From NCBI RefSeq assembly GCF_019039035.1, contig NZ_JAHNZT010000021.1, positions 1-64,000 of the forward strand: a stretch of 64,000 bases of DNA. The letters run 5' to 3'. Numbering within the stretch: the first letter of the stretch is position 1; each line of letters opens with the position of its first letter. Shown in pieces: positions 25,608-32,764 of this stretch. A model generated the notes under the pieces. That model had not been told where the DNA came from and did no database searches. It worked only from the letters and a program-made list of their open reading frames with translations. The DNA comes from Citreicoccus inhibens. Its GTDB lineage: Bacteria; Myxococcota; Myxococcia; Myxococcales; Myxococcaceae. Both the position numbers and the translations under genes were made by a program.

Positions 25608-26861
25608 ATGGCCGACAAGAAGCCCGTGAATCACATCCGCCTCACCTCGCATCCGGACGGTGAAGCTCCGGGTGTGGCCATCCACTGGGGAGACCCCGAG
25701 CCCCTGCGTCGGGGGCCCGTGGTGGCCACGCTGGGTGACCCGTCGAAACGCAATGCCATCGGGACGCACTCGGGCGCGTATGCCATCTACCGCGCGCTGG
25801 CGGTCTCCGCGGGCAAGCTGCCGCCGGACCACCGCGCGGACCTGACGCACACGTCGCCCGCCGCTCAGATTGGTCCGCATCCCTCGTGGAGCGATGCCTC
25901 GCGCATCGTGTCGTTGGACCCGTGGGGCGCCATCGCGCCGCAGGTGTTCCGCGCGTTCCTGGAGCAGGACGTGGACTTCCGGCCCACCATCGCCGTCACG
26001 CGGGCGCACATCAACCTGCCCGAGGTGCGCGACGCCATCGCTGCGGGGCGCCTCAAGGCCGATGGCGACCTCGTGGCACCCAACGGCGACATCAAGGTGG
26101 TGAAGGCCGCGGTGGAGCCCGTCTGGTATCTGCCCGGCATCGCCAAGCGCTTCGAGCTGACGGAGAGCGCGCTGCGCCGCGGCCTCTTCGAGCACACGGG
26201 CGGCATGTTCCCGGAGCTGATTACGCGCCCGGACCTGCACGTGTTCCTGCCGCCCATCGGCGGCCTGTCGCTGTATGTCTTTGGAGACATCGAGTCGCTG
26301 GCGGACCGGGACGTGCCGCTGGCGGTGCGCGTGCATGACGAGTGCAACGGCTCGGATGTGTTCGGCAGCGACATCTGCACGTGCCGGCCCTACCTGGCGC
26401 ACGGCATCGAGGAGTGCGTGCGCACCGCGCAGGGCGGAGGCGCGGGCCTCATCGTGTACCTGCGCAAGGAGGGGCGCGCGCTGGGCGAGGTGACCAAGTT
26501 CCTGGTCTACAACGCGCGCAAGCGACAGGAGGGCGGGGATCAGGCGGCCACGTACTTCCAGCGCACCGAGTGCGTCGCGGGCGTGCAGGACATGCGCTTC
26601 CAGGAGCTGATGCCGGACGTGCTGCACTGGCTGGGCATCACCCGCATCCACCGCTTCGTGTCGATGAGCGACATGAAGCACGACGCCATCACCCGCTCGG
26701 GCATCGAAATCCTGGAGCGCGTCCCCATCCCGGACGAGCTGATTCCAGCGGACGCCAAGGTGGAGATGGAGGCGAAGAAGGCCGCGGGCTACTTCACGCG
26801 CGGGCCCGTGGCGGATGCGGACGCGCTGACGCGGGTGAAGGGGCGTGACCTCGATGCTTGA
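25608..26861 (+). CDS. Urc1-type GTP cyclohydrolase II-like enzyme (uracil catabolism)
   Basis: 417 residues. An N-terminal region of about 200 residues absent from ordinary RibA precedes the GTP cyclohydrolase II fold. The zinc ligands are kept: Cys246, Cys257 and Cys259 in DECNGSDVFGSDICTC (C-x10-C-x-C). YLRKEGRALGEVTKF replaces the RibA YLRQEGRGIGL loop. The RibA TNNPxK segment is replaced by VSMSDMKHDAITRSGIEIL. These changes plus the Urc4 and UPRT neighbours identify the Urc1 branch, known from yeast URC1, which acts on a ribosylated uracil rather than in riboflavin synthesis. The stop overlaps the next gene. Confidence 0.85.
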   Translation: MADKKPVNHIRLTSHPDGEAPGVAIHWGDPEPLRRGPVVATLGDPSKRNAIGTHSGAYAIYRALAVSAGKLPPDHRADLTHTSPAAQIGPHPSWSDASRIVSLDPWGAIAPQVFRAFLEQDVDFRPTIAVTRAHINLPEVRDAIAAGRLKADGDLVAPNGDIKVVKAAVEPVWYLPGIAKRFELTESALRRGLFEHTGGMFPELITRPDLHVFLPPIGGLSLYVFGDIESLADRDVPLAVRVHDECNGSDVFGSDICTCRPYLAHGIEECVRTAQGGGAGLIVYLRKEGRALGEVTKFLVYNARKRQEGGDQAATYFQRTECVAGVQDMRFQELMPDVLHWLGITRIHRFVSMSDMKHDAITRSGIEILERVPIPDELIPADAKVEMEAKKAAGYFTRGPVADADALTRVKGRDLDA

Positions 26862-28071
26862 CGAGACGACGCCGCGTGCACGGCAGGACGTGTCCCCCAC
26901 GGTGGCGTGGCTGCGCAGCCCCGCCGCCATCCGCGAGCGGTGCCACCAGATGCTGGACCTGGGGTTGGCGGGGCGCCTGCCGCACTTCCGCGTGGAGCCC
27001 TCGCGCTTGCCCGCGGTGGTGGACCGCGTGCTGGCGGTGACGCGCGAGGCCTACCCCACGCTGGACATCCCGGTGCACAGCCGCTGGCGGCACTTCGACG
27101 CGGGCGGGGTGCCTCGGCTCGCGGAGCTGGAGGCGCGGCTGTCCAAGCTGTCTCCCGAGGAGCGCGCCCGCGCGAAGCTGGACCTGGTGGTGGTGAGCGT
27201 GCTCCTGGACGCGGGCAGCGGGCCGGCGTGGCGCTACCGCGAGCAGGGCGGCGGCACGTATGTCCGCTCGGAGGGGTTGGCGGTGGCCAGCCTGCGCATG
27301 TTCATGGCGGGGCTGTTCTCGTCCGACCCGGACCGGCCCCTGCGCGCCGACGCCGAGGCGCTGGGACGGCTCACGCGCGAGTCGCTGGGCCAGGGCCTCC
27401 AGGTGACCGGGGACAATCCGCTCCACGGCTTGGAGGGCCGGCTGCACCTCTTGCACGGCGTGTCGCGCGCGCTGCCTCGGCCGGGGGCGATGTTCGACAT
27501 GCTCGCGGCCCATCGCCGCAGCGTGCGCGCCGCGGAGGTGCTGGGCACGGTGCTGGAGGTGCTGGGCCCCATCTGGCCCGGGCGCGTGATGGTGGACGCG
27601 GTGAACCTGGGTGACGTGTGGCCGCACTCGTCCTTGGGGCCGGTGGAGAGCGCGGACGCGCTGGTGCCCTTCCACAAGCTGTCCCAATGGCTGGCGTACT
27701 CGCTGATGGAGCCCTTGAACGAGGCGGGCGTGGGCGTGACGGAGCTGGACGCGCTCACGGGGCTGCCCGAGTACCGCAACGGCGGCCTCTTCGTGGACCT
27801 GGGCGTGCTGGTGCCCTACGAGACGCGGCTCTTCACGGATGTCTTCGCCCCGGCGGACGAGCCCATCGTGGAGTGGCGCGCGTTGACGGTGGCGCTGCTG
27901 GACCGGGTGGCGGCGCTGGTGCGCGGCCGGCTGGGCTTGAGCGCGGAGGAGCTGCCGCTGGCGAAGGTTCTCCAGGGCGGGACGTGGACGGCGGGCCGCC
28001 AGGTGGCGGCGGAGAAGCGGGCAGGGGGCGTGCCTCCGATTCGCGTGGAGAGCGACGGGACCGTGTTCTGA
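26854..28071 (+). CDS. Urc4/Urg3 family (DUF1688) protein, uracil catabolism
   Basis: 405 residues from ATG 26854, with AAGGGG 10 nt upstream. GTG 26845 is possible. The start overlaps urc1 by 8 nt. Family marks are [20 protein letters not shown] at the N-terminus, the [11 protein letters not shown] segment, the [16 protein letters not shown] stretch and a C-terminal [15 protein letters not shown] ... [16 protein letters not shown] with [15 protein letters not shown] at the end. In Lachancea kluyveri, URC4 is essential for uracil use by the URC route, but its exact chemistry is unsettled to my knowledge. Presence here in a coupled cluster supports the same pathway. Confidence 0.87.
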   Translation: MLDETTPRARQDVSPTVAWLRSPAAIRERCHQMLDLGLAGRLPHFRVEPSRLPAVVDRVLAVTREAYPTLDIPVHSRWRHFDAGGVPRLAELEARLSKLSPEERARAKLDLVVVSVLLDAGSGPAWRYREQGGGTYVRSEGLAVASLRMFMAGLFSSDPDRPLRADAEALGRLTRESLGQGLQVTGDNPLHGLEGRLHLLHGVSRALPRPGAMFDMLAAHRRSVRAAEVLGTVLEVLGPIWPGRVMVDAVNLGDVWPHSSLGPVESADALVPFHKLSQWLAYSLMEPLNEAGVGVTELDALTGLPEYRNGGLFVDLGVLVPYETRLFTDVFAPADEPIVEWRALTVALLDRVAALVRGRLGLSAEELPLAKVLQGGTWTAGRQVAAEKRAGGVPPIRVESDGTVF

Positions 28072-28091
28072 AACCAAGTGAGGGAGGGCGC

Positions 28092-28727
28092 ATGGCATTT
28101 CCGAACTGCACCGTGGTGGACCACCCGCTGGTGAAGCACAAGCTGACGTTGATGCGGCGCGCGGACACGAGCACCGCGTCCTTTCGCGCGCTGCTCCAGG
28201 AGATTTCGCTCCTCCTCGGCTACGAGGCGATGCGGGACCTGAAGCTGCGCGACGAAGAAATCCAGACGCCCATGGCGAAGACGCGGGCGCCGCTGCTGGA
28301 TGGCAAGAAGCTGGTGCTGGTGCCCATCCTGCGCGCGGGCCAGGGCATCGTGGATGGGATGCTCCAACTCGTGCCGTCGGCGCGCATGGGGCACATCGGC
28401 CTGTACCGCGATCCGGAGACGCTCGACGCGGTGGAGTACTACTACAAGGTCCCGGCGAACCTGGCGGACCGCGATGTCATCGTCTGTGACCCGATGCTGG
28501 CCACGGGGAACTCGGCGGTGGCGGCGCTCCAGCGGGTGAAGCGCAGCCGCCCCGGCAGCCTGCGCTTCGTGTGTCTGTTGGCGTGTCCCGAGGGACTGAC
28601 CAACCTGCGCGAGCACCACCCGGACGTGCATGTCTTCACCGCCGCCATCGACGAACGGTTGGATGAGCACGGCTACATCCTGCCGGGCCTGGGCGACGCG
28701 GGAGACCGCCTCTTCGGCACGAAGTAG
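28092..28727 (+). CDS. upp: Uracil phosphoribosyltransferase
   Basis: 211 residues, the usual UPRT length, from ATG 28092 with GGGAGGG upstream. It starts as [20 protein letters not shown] and carries the PRPP loop [14 protein letters not shown] and the uracil site near the C-terminus ([18 protein letters not shown]). It makes UMP from uracil and PRPP. UPRT is the first committed step of the URC pathway, and the gene follows urc4 by 20 bp in the same direction, so here it most likely serves catabolism as well as salvage. Confidence 0.93.
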   Translation: MAFPNCTVVDHPLVKHKLTLMRRADTSTASFRALLQEISLLLGYEAMRDLKLRDEEIQTPMAKTRAPLLDGKKLVLVPILRAGQGIVDGMLQLVPSARMGHIGLYRDPETLDAVEYYYKVPANLADRDVIVCDPMLATGNSAVAALQRVKRSRPGSLRFVCLLACPEGLTNLREHHPDVHVFTAAIDERLDEHGYILPGLGDAGDRLFGTK

Positions 28728-28762
28728 GTGACGTGGATGCGAGCGGGGGCGAGGCCCGAGGC

Positions 28763-28768
28763 TAGAGT
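28763..28768 (+). promoter_or_regulatory. -10-like element, leaderless type
   Basis: TAGAGT ends 6 nt before GTG 28775 and directly abuts the alternative GTG 28769. If it is the -10, only GTG 28775 can be the start, read from a leaderless transcript. Confidence 0.4.
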
Positions 28769-28774
28769 GTGTTC

Positions 28775-30103
28775 GTGACCTCGTCCGTGTTGTGGCTCGT
28801 GCCCCTGCTGTGCGCCGCGTCTCCTGTCCAGGTGGAGCTCGTCTTCGGCGGGGATGTGATTCCACACGGCGAGGTGAAGACCGTTGCCCAGGAGCACGCG
28901 CGCCTGGGCTCGGTTCCTCCCGAGGGCGGCGCCGCCCCCTCGCTCAACCACGGTGGGTGGGACCACCTCTTTGGCCCGGTGGCGGACGTGCTGCGCACCG
29001 CGGACGTGGGCGTCGTCAATCTGGAGACGCCCGTCACGGACAACCGCAAGGCCGTGACGCGGGAGCTGCTGTTCAACGCGCCCTCGGACCTGGTGCGCGC
29101 GTTGTCGAGCGCGGGCGTGAAGGTGGTGTCCACGGGCAACAACCACGCGAGGGACCAGCGGCCCGAGGGACTGGTGGAGACGCTCAAGCACCTGGACGCC
29201 ACGGGCATCCAGCACACGGGCACGGGGACCACGCTCGCCGCCGCGTGGACGCCGGTGTTCCGCGACGTGGAGGGGGTGCGGCTGGGCTTCCTGTCCTTCA
29301 CGCGGTGGCTGAATGGCTTCAGCAACCCGAAGGACGCGGAGGCCCCTCACGTGGCCTTCGTGCCCTACGCCGTGCACCGCCTGCACCGCGGGCTCACGCC
29401 GGAGGAGGCCACGGAGCAGGTGCGCGCGGCGGCGGCGAAGTGCGACGCGCTGTTCGTGATGGTGCACTGGGGCACCGAGTATGCGGACACGCCGCATCCC
29501 GAGGACCGGGCGCTGGGGCGCGCGCTGCTCGACGCAGGGGCGTTCGCCATCATCGGCCACCACCCGCACGTGCTCCAGCCGCTGGAGGCGTACACCACGG
29601 CCTCGGGGCGCAAGTCGTTCATCGCGTACTCGCTGGGCAATCTGGTGGCGAACCAGGGGCGCTTCTACAGCCACGCACCGGGCAAGGCGGGCAAGGAGGG
29701 GGACAAGCGCGACTCGATGCTCCTGCGCGTCTCCGTGGTCCGTCCCTCGGAAGGCGCCCCCGTGGCGCTGTCGGACGTGGAGGTCCTGCCGGTCTGGATT
29801 GAGAACAACGCGGTGGGGCGCAAGCGCGCCGAGGCGCGGAACATCCAACCCGTGCTCATCGACCGCGAGGTGGAGGCGGTGTCCGAGCGGCTGGCGCTGC
29901 TCGCCTCGCGCACGGAGACTCCGAGCAAGGACGCGCGCGCGGAGAAGGCGGAGCTGGAGCAGCGCCTGACTCAGTCGCGCTTCCGGCGCGAGCGCATCCT
30001 GCGCATGTTGCCCGAGGGCTTCGAGGTGGCGCTGCCTGGGCTGCGTCGCCGCCACGCCTCGGTGCAGGCGACGCCCGCGGCGACCGCGCAGTCGCGGCCC
30101 TGA
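28775..30103 (+). CDS. CapA-family metallophosphoesterase-like protein
   Basis: 442 residues from GTG 28775, with a short signal peptide (VTSSVLWLVPLLCAASPV). The PGA_cap/CapA fold is shown by LVFGGDVIPHGEV, ADVGVVNLETPVTDN, VVSTGNNHARDQ, VHWGTEYADTPHP and IIGHHPHVLQPLE, the set of metal and active-site blocks found in poly-gamma-glutamate capsule proteins and related calcineurin-like phosphoesterases. No capsule synthesis genes are adjacent. An Arg/Glu-rich C-terminal helix follows (SERLALLASR, KAELEQRLTQSRFRRE). Its stop abuts the stop of the convergent kinase gene with no gap. Confidence 0.85.
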   Translation: MTSSVLWLVPLLCAASPVQVELVFGGDVIPHGEVKTVAQEHARLGSVPPEGGAAPSLNHGGWDHLFGPVADVLRTADVGVVNLETPVTDNRKAVTRELLFNAPSDLVRALSSAGVKVVSTGNNHARDQRPEGLVETLKHLDATGIQHTGTGTTLAAAWTPVFRDVEGVRLGFLSFTRWLNGFSNPKDAEAPHVAFVPYAVHRLHRGLTPEEATEQVRAAAAKCDALFVMVHWGTEYADTPHPEDRALGRALLDAGAFAIIGHHPHVLQPLEAYTTASGRKSFIAYSLGNLVANQGRFYSHAPGKAGKEGDKRDSMLLRVSVVRPSEGAPVALSDVEVLPVWIENNAVGRKRAEARNIQPVLIDREVEAVSERLALLASRTETPSKDARAEKAELEQRLTQSRFRRERILRMLPEGFEVALPGLRRRHASVQATPAATAQSRP

Positions 30104-31399
30104 TCAACGCACGGGCACGCGGGCGAGCAGGAACTCCACGGCGTCGCGACTTCGAGCACAGCGCTCCTTGAACCCAGCGCTCAGCTCGGGCGTGCGCGTG
30201 AGCCGAGTCCAGTAGGCCAATGCCTGACGTCCCGCCTCGGCCCAGACATCGAGGGTGGCGGCGGAAGGGGGCAGCGGCTCGAAGTCGCGTTTGACGAGGC
30301 TCGCCCCCACGGGCGCGAAGACCATGGGCAACATGTCGTAGACGGGCGCGAGCCGGAATCGCCCCGGAGACTCCACGTGGAAGGAGAGATTGCCCGGGTG
30401 GCGGTCCGTGTTCCCGATGAGCTGACCGAAGGTGTCGAGCCAGCGCACGGCCCGCGCATCCGCGTCGCTCAAGCGCTGCGCGGCGACGAGCTGACGCGAG
30501 GCCTCGGTCCAGTCACGGCCCGGGCCGACATAGGCGTGCGTGAGCGCTCGCAGCGAGAGCAGCGGTCGCCGCCCACGGTCGCCCACGCGGTCGCAGCGCT
30601 CGACCTCGAGGAACCGGCGTCCGCCGATGTCCATCCAGCGTGAGCGGCTGGCGAGGTGGCCCGAGGCGCGAAGGGTCTCCAGCGCGAGGTGCTCGCAGAT
30701 GAGCAGGTCTCGCCAACGGCTCGCGGCGCCGCCTCGGTCGGTGTCCGCGAACTTCACCAGCACATGCCGCCCATCCACGAACGCGGTGAACTTGGGCTGG
30801 GTGCCGCCCACCGCCGCGCCCGTCGAGACCCCGAGCGAGGAGCGCGCGAGCTCGGAGTAGCGCTCTGGATCCACCGGGAGCGGCGCGCTCGCCAGCCAGC
30901 GACTCAAGGACTCACCGCCGAGGATGAGCTGGCCCGTGCAGTCCTCGCCTCGCCGGGCCAGCGCGAGCAGGAGTTGATCCGCGGACCAATCGAGCGGGCG
31001 GGAGGGAAGCTCCAGGTCCGGGTGCCGCCGCGAGAAGTCCTGCCCGAGATAGCCCTGCGGCCCCATCTCGGCGACGAAGGGCGGGAGGCCCGCGAAGAAC
31101 TCGCCGGTCCCGTCGGCGTGCTCGAACCAGTGCTGCCCGTTCGCGAGCAGATGCAGCTCACCGTGACGGTGGATGTGGCCCGCCTCGTCCACGCCGTGCA
31201 CGGGCACCCGGGTGCCGAGCCCCGCGACCGAACGCGTGTGCGCGTAGCGCGTGGCCCGGCCCTTCCCCATGCGGCAGACGTGCGCGCCGGCCTTGGCGAT
31301 GAGGCGCGAGAGCGTGGGCTGCGACACGGCGAGCCGCCGAGCCAGCTCACCGGCCTGGATGCGGGGCTGTTGGACCAGGAGCGAGAGAAGTTCGCTCAC
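30104..31399 (-). CDS. yjjJ: YjjJ/HipH-type HipA-like kinase-fold toxin
   Basis: 431 residues from GTG 31399 (AGGTGA upstream). Residues 1-55 form a winged-helix DNA-binding domain (AGELARRLAVSQPTLSRLIA). The rest is HipA-like: GGTQPKFTAFV as nucleotide-binding loop, VKFADTD with the catalytic-lobe Lys, GNTDRHPGNLSF as catalytic loop and LAPVYDMLPM as metal-binding segment. This domain order, with the DNA-binding part fused in place of a separate HipB, matches E. coli YjjJ (HipH). No hipB- or hipS-like gene is adjacent. Tandem 12-bp repeats start 13 bp upstream of its start, suggesting autoregulation. Confidence 0.87.
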   Translation of the reverse strand: MSELLSLLVQQPRIQAGELARRLAVSQPTLSRLIAKAGAHVCRMGKGRATRYAHTRSVAGLGTRVPVHGVDEAGHIHRHGELHLLANGQHWFEHADGTGEFFAGLPPFVAEMGPQGYLGQDFSRRHPDLELPSRPLDWSADQLLLALARRGEDCTGQLILGGESLSRWLASAPLPVDPERYSELARSSLGVSTGAAVGGTQPKFTAFVDGRHVLVKFADTDRGGAASRWRDLLICEHLALETLRASGHLASRSRWMDIGGRRFLEVERCDRVGDRGRRPLLSLRALTHAYVGPGRDWTEASRQLVAAQRLSDADARAVRWLDTFGQLIGNTDRHPGNLSFHVESPGRFRLAPVYDMLPMVFAPVGASLVKRDFEPLPPSAATLDVWAEAGRQALAYWTRLTRTPELSAGFKERCARSRDAVEFLLARVPVR

Positions 31400-31411
31400 G
31401 ACGTCACCTGC

Positions 31412-31459
31412 TGAATGGAGTCATGAATGGATTCGTGAATGGATTCTGGCCGGATTCTT
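31412..31459. repeat. 12-bp tandem repeats at the yjjJ promoter
   Basis: Three contiguous 12-bp units of TGAATGGATTCN (31412-31423, 31424-31435, 31436-31447; the first reads TGAATGGAGTCA) and a degenerate fourth (31448-31459, GGCCGGATTCTT). They lie 13-60 bp upstream of the start codon. A regular 12-bp period places copies on nearly the same DNA face, as expected for cooperative repressor binding. Confidence 0.7.
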
Positions 31460-31590
31460 GAGCCTAAGGCATCGAATTTTCTGGGGTGGATCAGAAGATT
31501 TGGACATGGATTTGGTCGACCGGGTAGCGCGCCGGGCGGGGAGCCAGGGCGGTGGCGGATCCGGGCGGTTCTGCACTACAGGTGAAGCCC

Positions 31591-32679
31591 ATGACGTCGC
31601 AGGGGACCGCCAGCGAGCCTCGTCCTGGGGCGCAGTCCTCCGCGCCCGCGCGCTCAGGGCGGTGGCTCGCCTTTGTCGGGACGTCGGTGGGGCTCCATGG
31701 CGTGTTGGGCGCGTTGCTCGCGCTCGGGCCTTCGCGCGCGCCGCCGCGTCTGCACGACCGCGTGAACGAGCCGGTCGCGGTGGACATCGCCTGGAAGGGC
31801 GCGGGTGATGTTCGTTCGCCAGGGCTCGAGGCGGGAGCACACGGCGTGGCCGCGCAGCCCGATGCACCGGCTGCTCACGCCCAGGGGGGGCCGCTGAAGT
31901 CCAGCGAGCCCCGTGCGAAAGACGCCCCCGTCGAAGCGCTGGCGCCCCACCCACCGCGTGTCGCCAGCACCCGGTCAGAGCCCGCGAGGAAGCCCAGCGC
32001 ATCCCACGCCCCCCTCGAACGGACCGCGCCGCCGAGCGCACGGCTCGCGCCGTCGCATCTCGTGCTCCCGCCGCCTGTGCCTGTGCCCTCGCGGACGCCA
32101 GAACCCGCGCGAGCCACAAGCGCACGGGCCGAGCCCGCGCCGGTTCCTGGCGCAACCGCTGAACCGTTGCGCGTCGCCAGCGCTCAGCCGCAACCCCTGC
32201 CTGCGTTGGGTTCGTCGCCTGCGTCACCCTCGGAATCGCCTCGCTCACCCAGTCCTGAGCTGGGGTTCGCGGCGGAGTCCGCACGGGCCGGAGCCGCGGC
32301 CAGCGCTGCGCGCGGTGGGGCCACTCCCTCGGGCGTGACAGGGCCGGGGACCTCCTCGGAGGGAGGGGACGGGCGGCTCGCCATTGTCGACTACACCCTT
32401 CGTCTCTCGCGGCGCGTGATGCGTGAGCAACACTATCCCGAGCCCGCGGTGCGGCTGGGAATGAGAGGCATTGCCCAGGTTCGGGTGACCGTGCGACGAG
32501 ATGGCTCTCTCGCCGCGACGCCCCGGCTCTCGCAGTCCTCGGACTTCGAGCTGCTCGACGTCGAGGCCTTGCGCATGGTGAATGCTTGCGCGCCCTTCGA
32601 GCCGCTGCCTGCGTCCTGGCCCTACCTCGAAGCGGAGCTGGTCATCCCCGTGCGCTTCTTCCTCAAGACCGGGAATTGA
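31591..32679 (+). CDS. TonB-like energy transducer
   Basis: 362 residues from ATG 31591 with AGGTGAAG upstream. A short cytoplasmic head is followed by one membrane helix (WLAFVGTSVGLHGVLGALLA), then more than 200 residues rich in Pro, Ala, Arg and Ser that would span the periplasm. The C-terminal TonB domain follows (YPEPAVRLGMRGIAQVRVTV, DGSLAATPRLSQSS, FEPLPASW). The classical TonB YP motif is present as HYPEPAVR. No exbB/exbD or TonB-dependent receptor is nearby, so it must share a proton-channel complex elsewhere. Confidence 0.83.
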   Translation: MTSQGTASEPRPGAQSSAPARSGRWLAFVGTSVGLHGVLGALLALGPSRAPPRLHDRVNEPVAVDIAWKGAGDVRSPGLEAGAHGVAAQPDAPAAHAQGGPLKSSEPRAKDAPVEALAPHPPRVASTRSEPARKPSASHAPLERTAPPSARLAPSHLVLPPPVPVPSRTPEPARATSARAEPAPVPGATAEPLRVASAQPQPLPALGSSPASPSESPRSPSPELGFAAESARAGAAASAARGGATPSGVTGPGTSSEGGDGRLAIVDYTLRLSRRVMREQHYPEPAVRLGMRGIAQVRVTVRRDGSLAATPRLSQSSDFELLDVEALRMVNACAPFEPLPASWPYLEAELVIPVRFFLKTGN

Positions 32680-32764
32680 GCGTCTGACCAAGATTTTCGC
32701 GTCCCCCAGCTTGCACTCAGAGTCCAGGCTGTCACTAAGTGGACCCCCCACCCCTGGAGGTCCC

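Noticed and set aside
25608-26861. Riboflavin biosynthesis ribA
   Set aside because: No other rib gene is near, substrate loops differ from RibA, and the Urc4 and UPRT neighbours fit the URC pathway.
31412-31459. CRISPR-like array
   Set aside because: The 12-bp units are contiguous with no spacers and no cas genes are present. They are better read as operator repeats.
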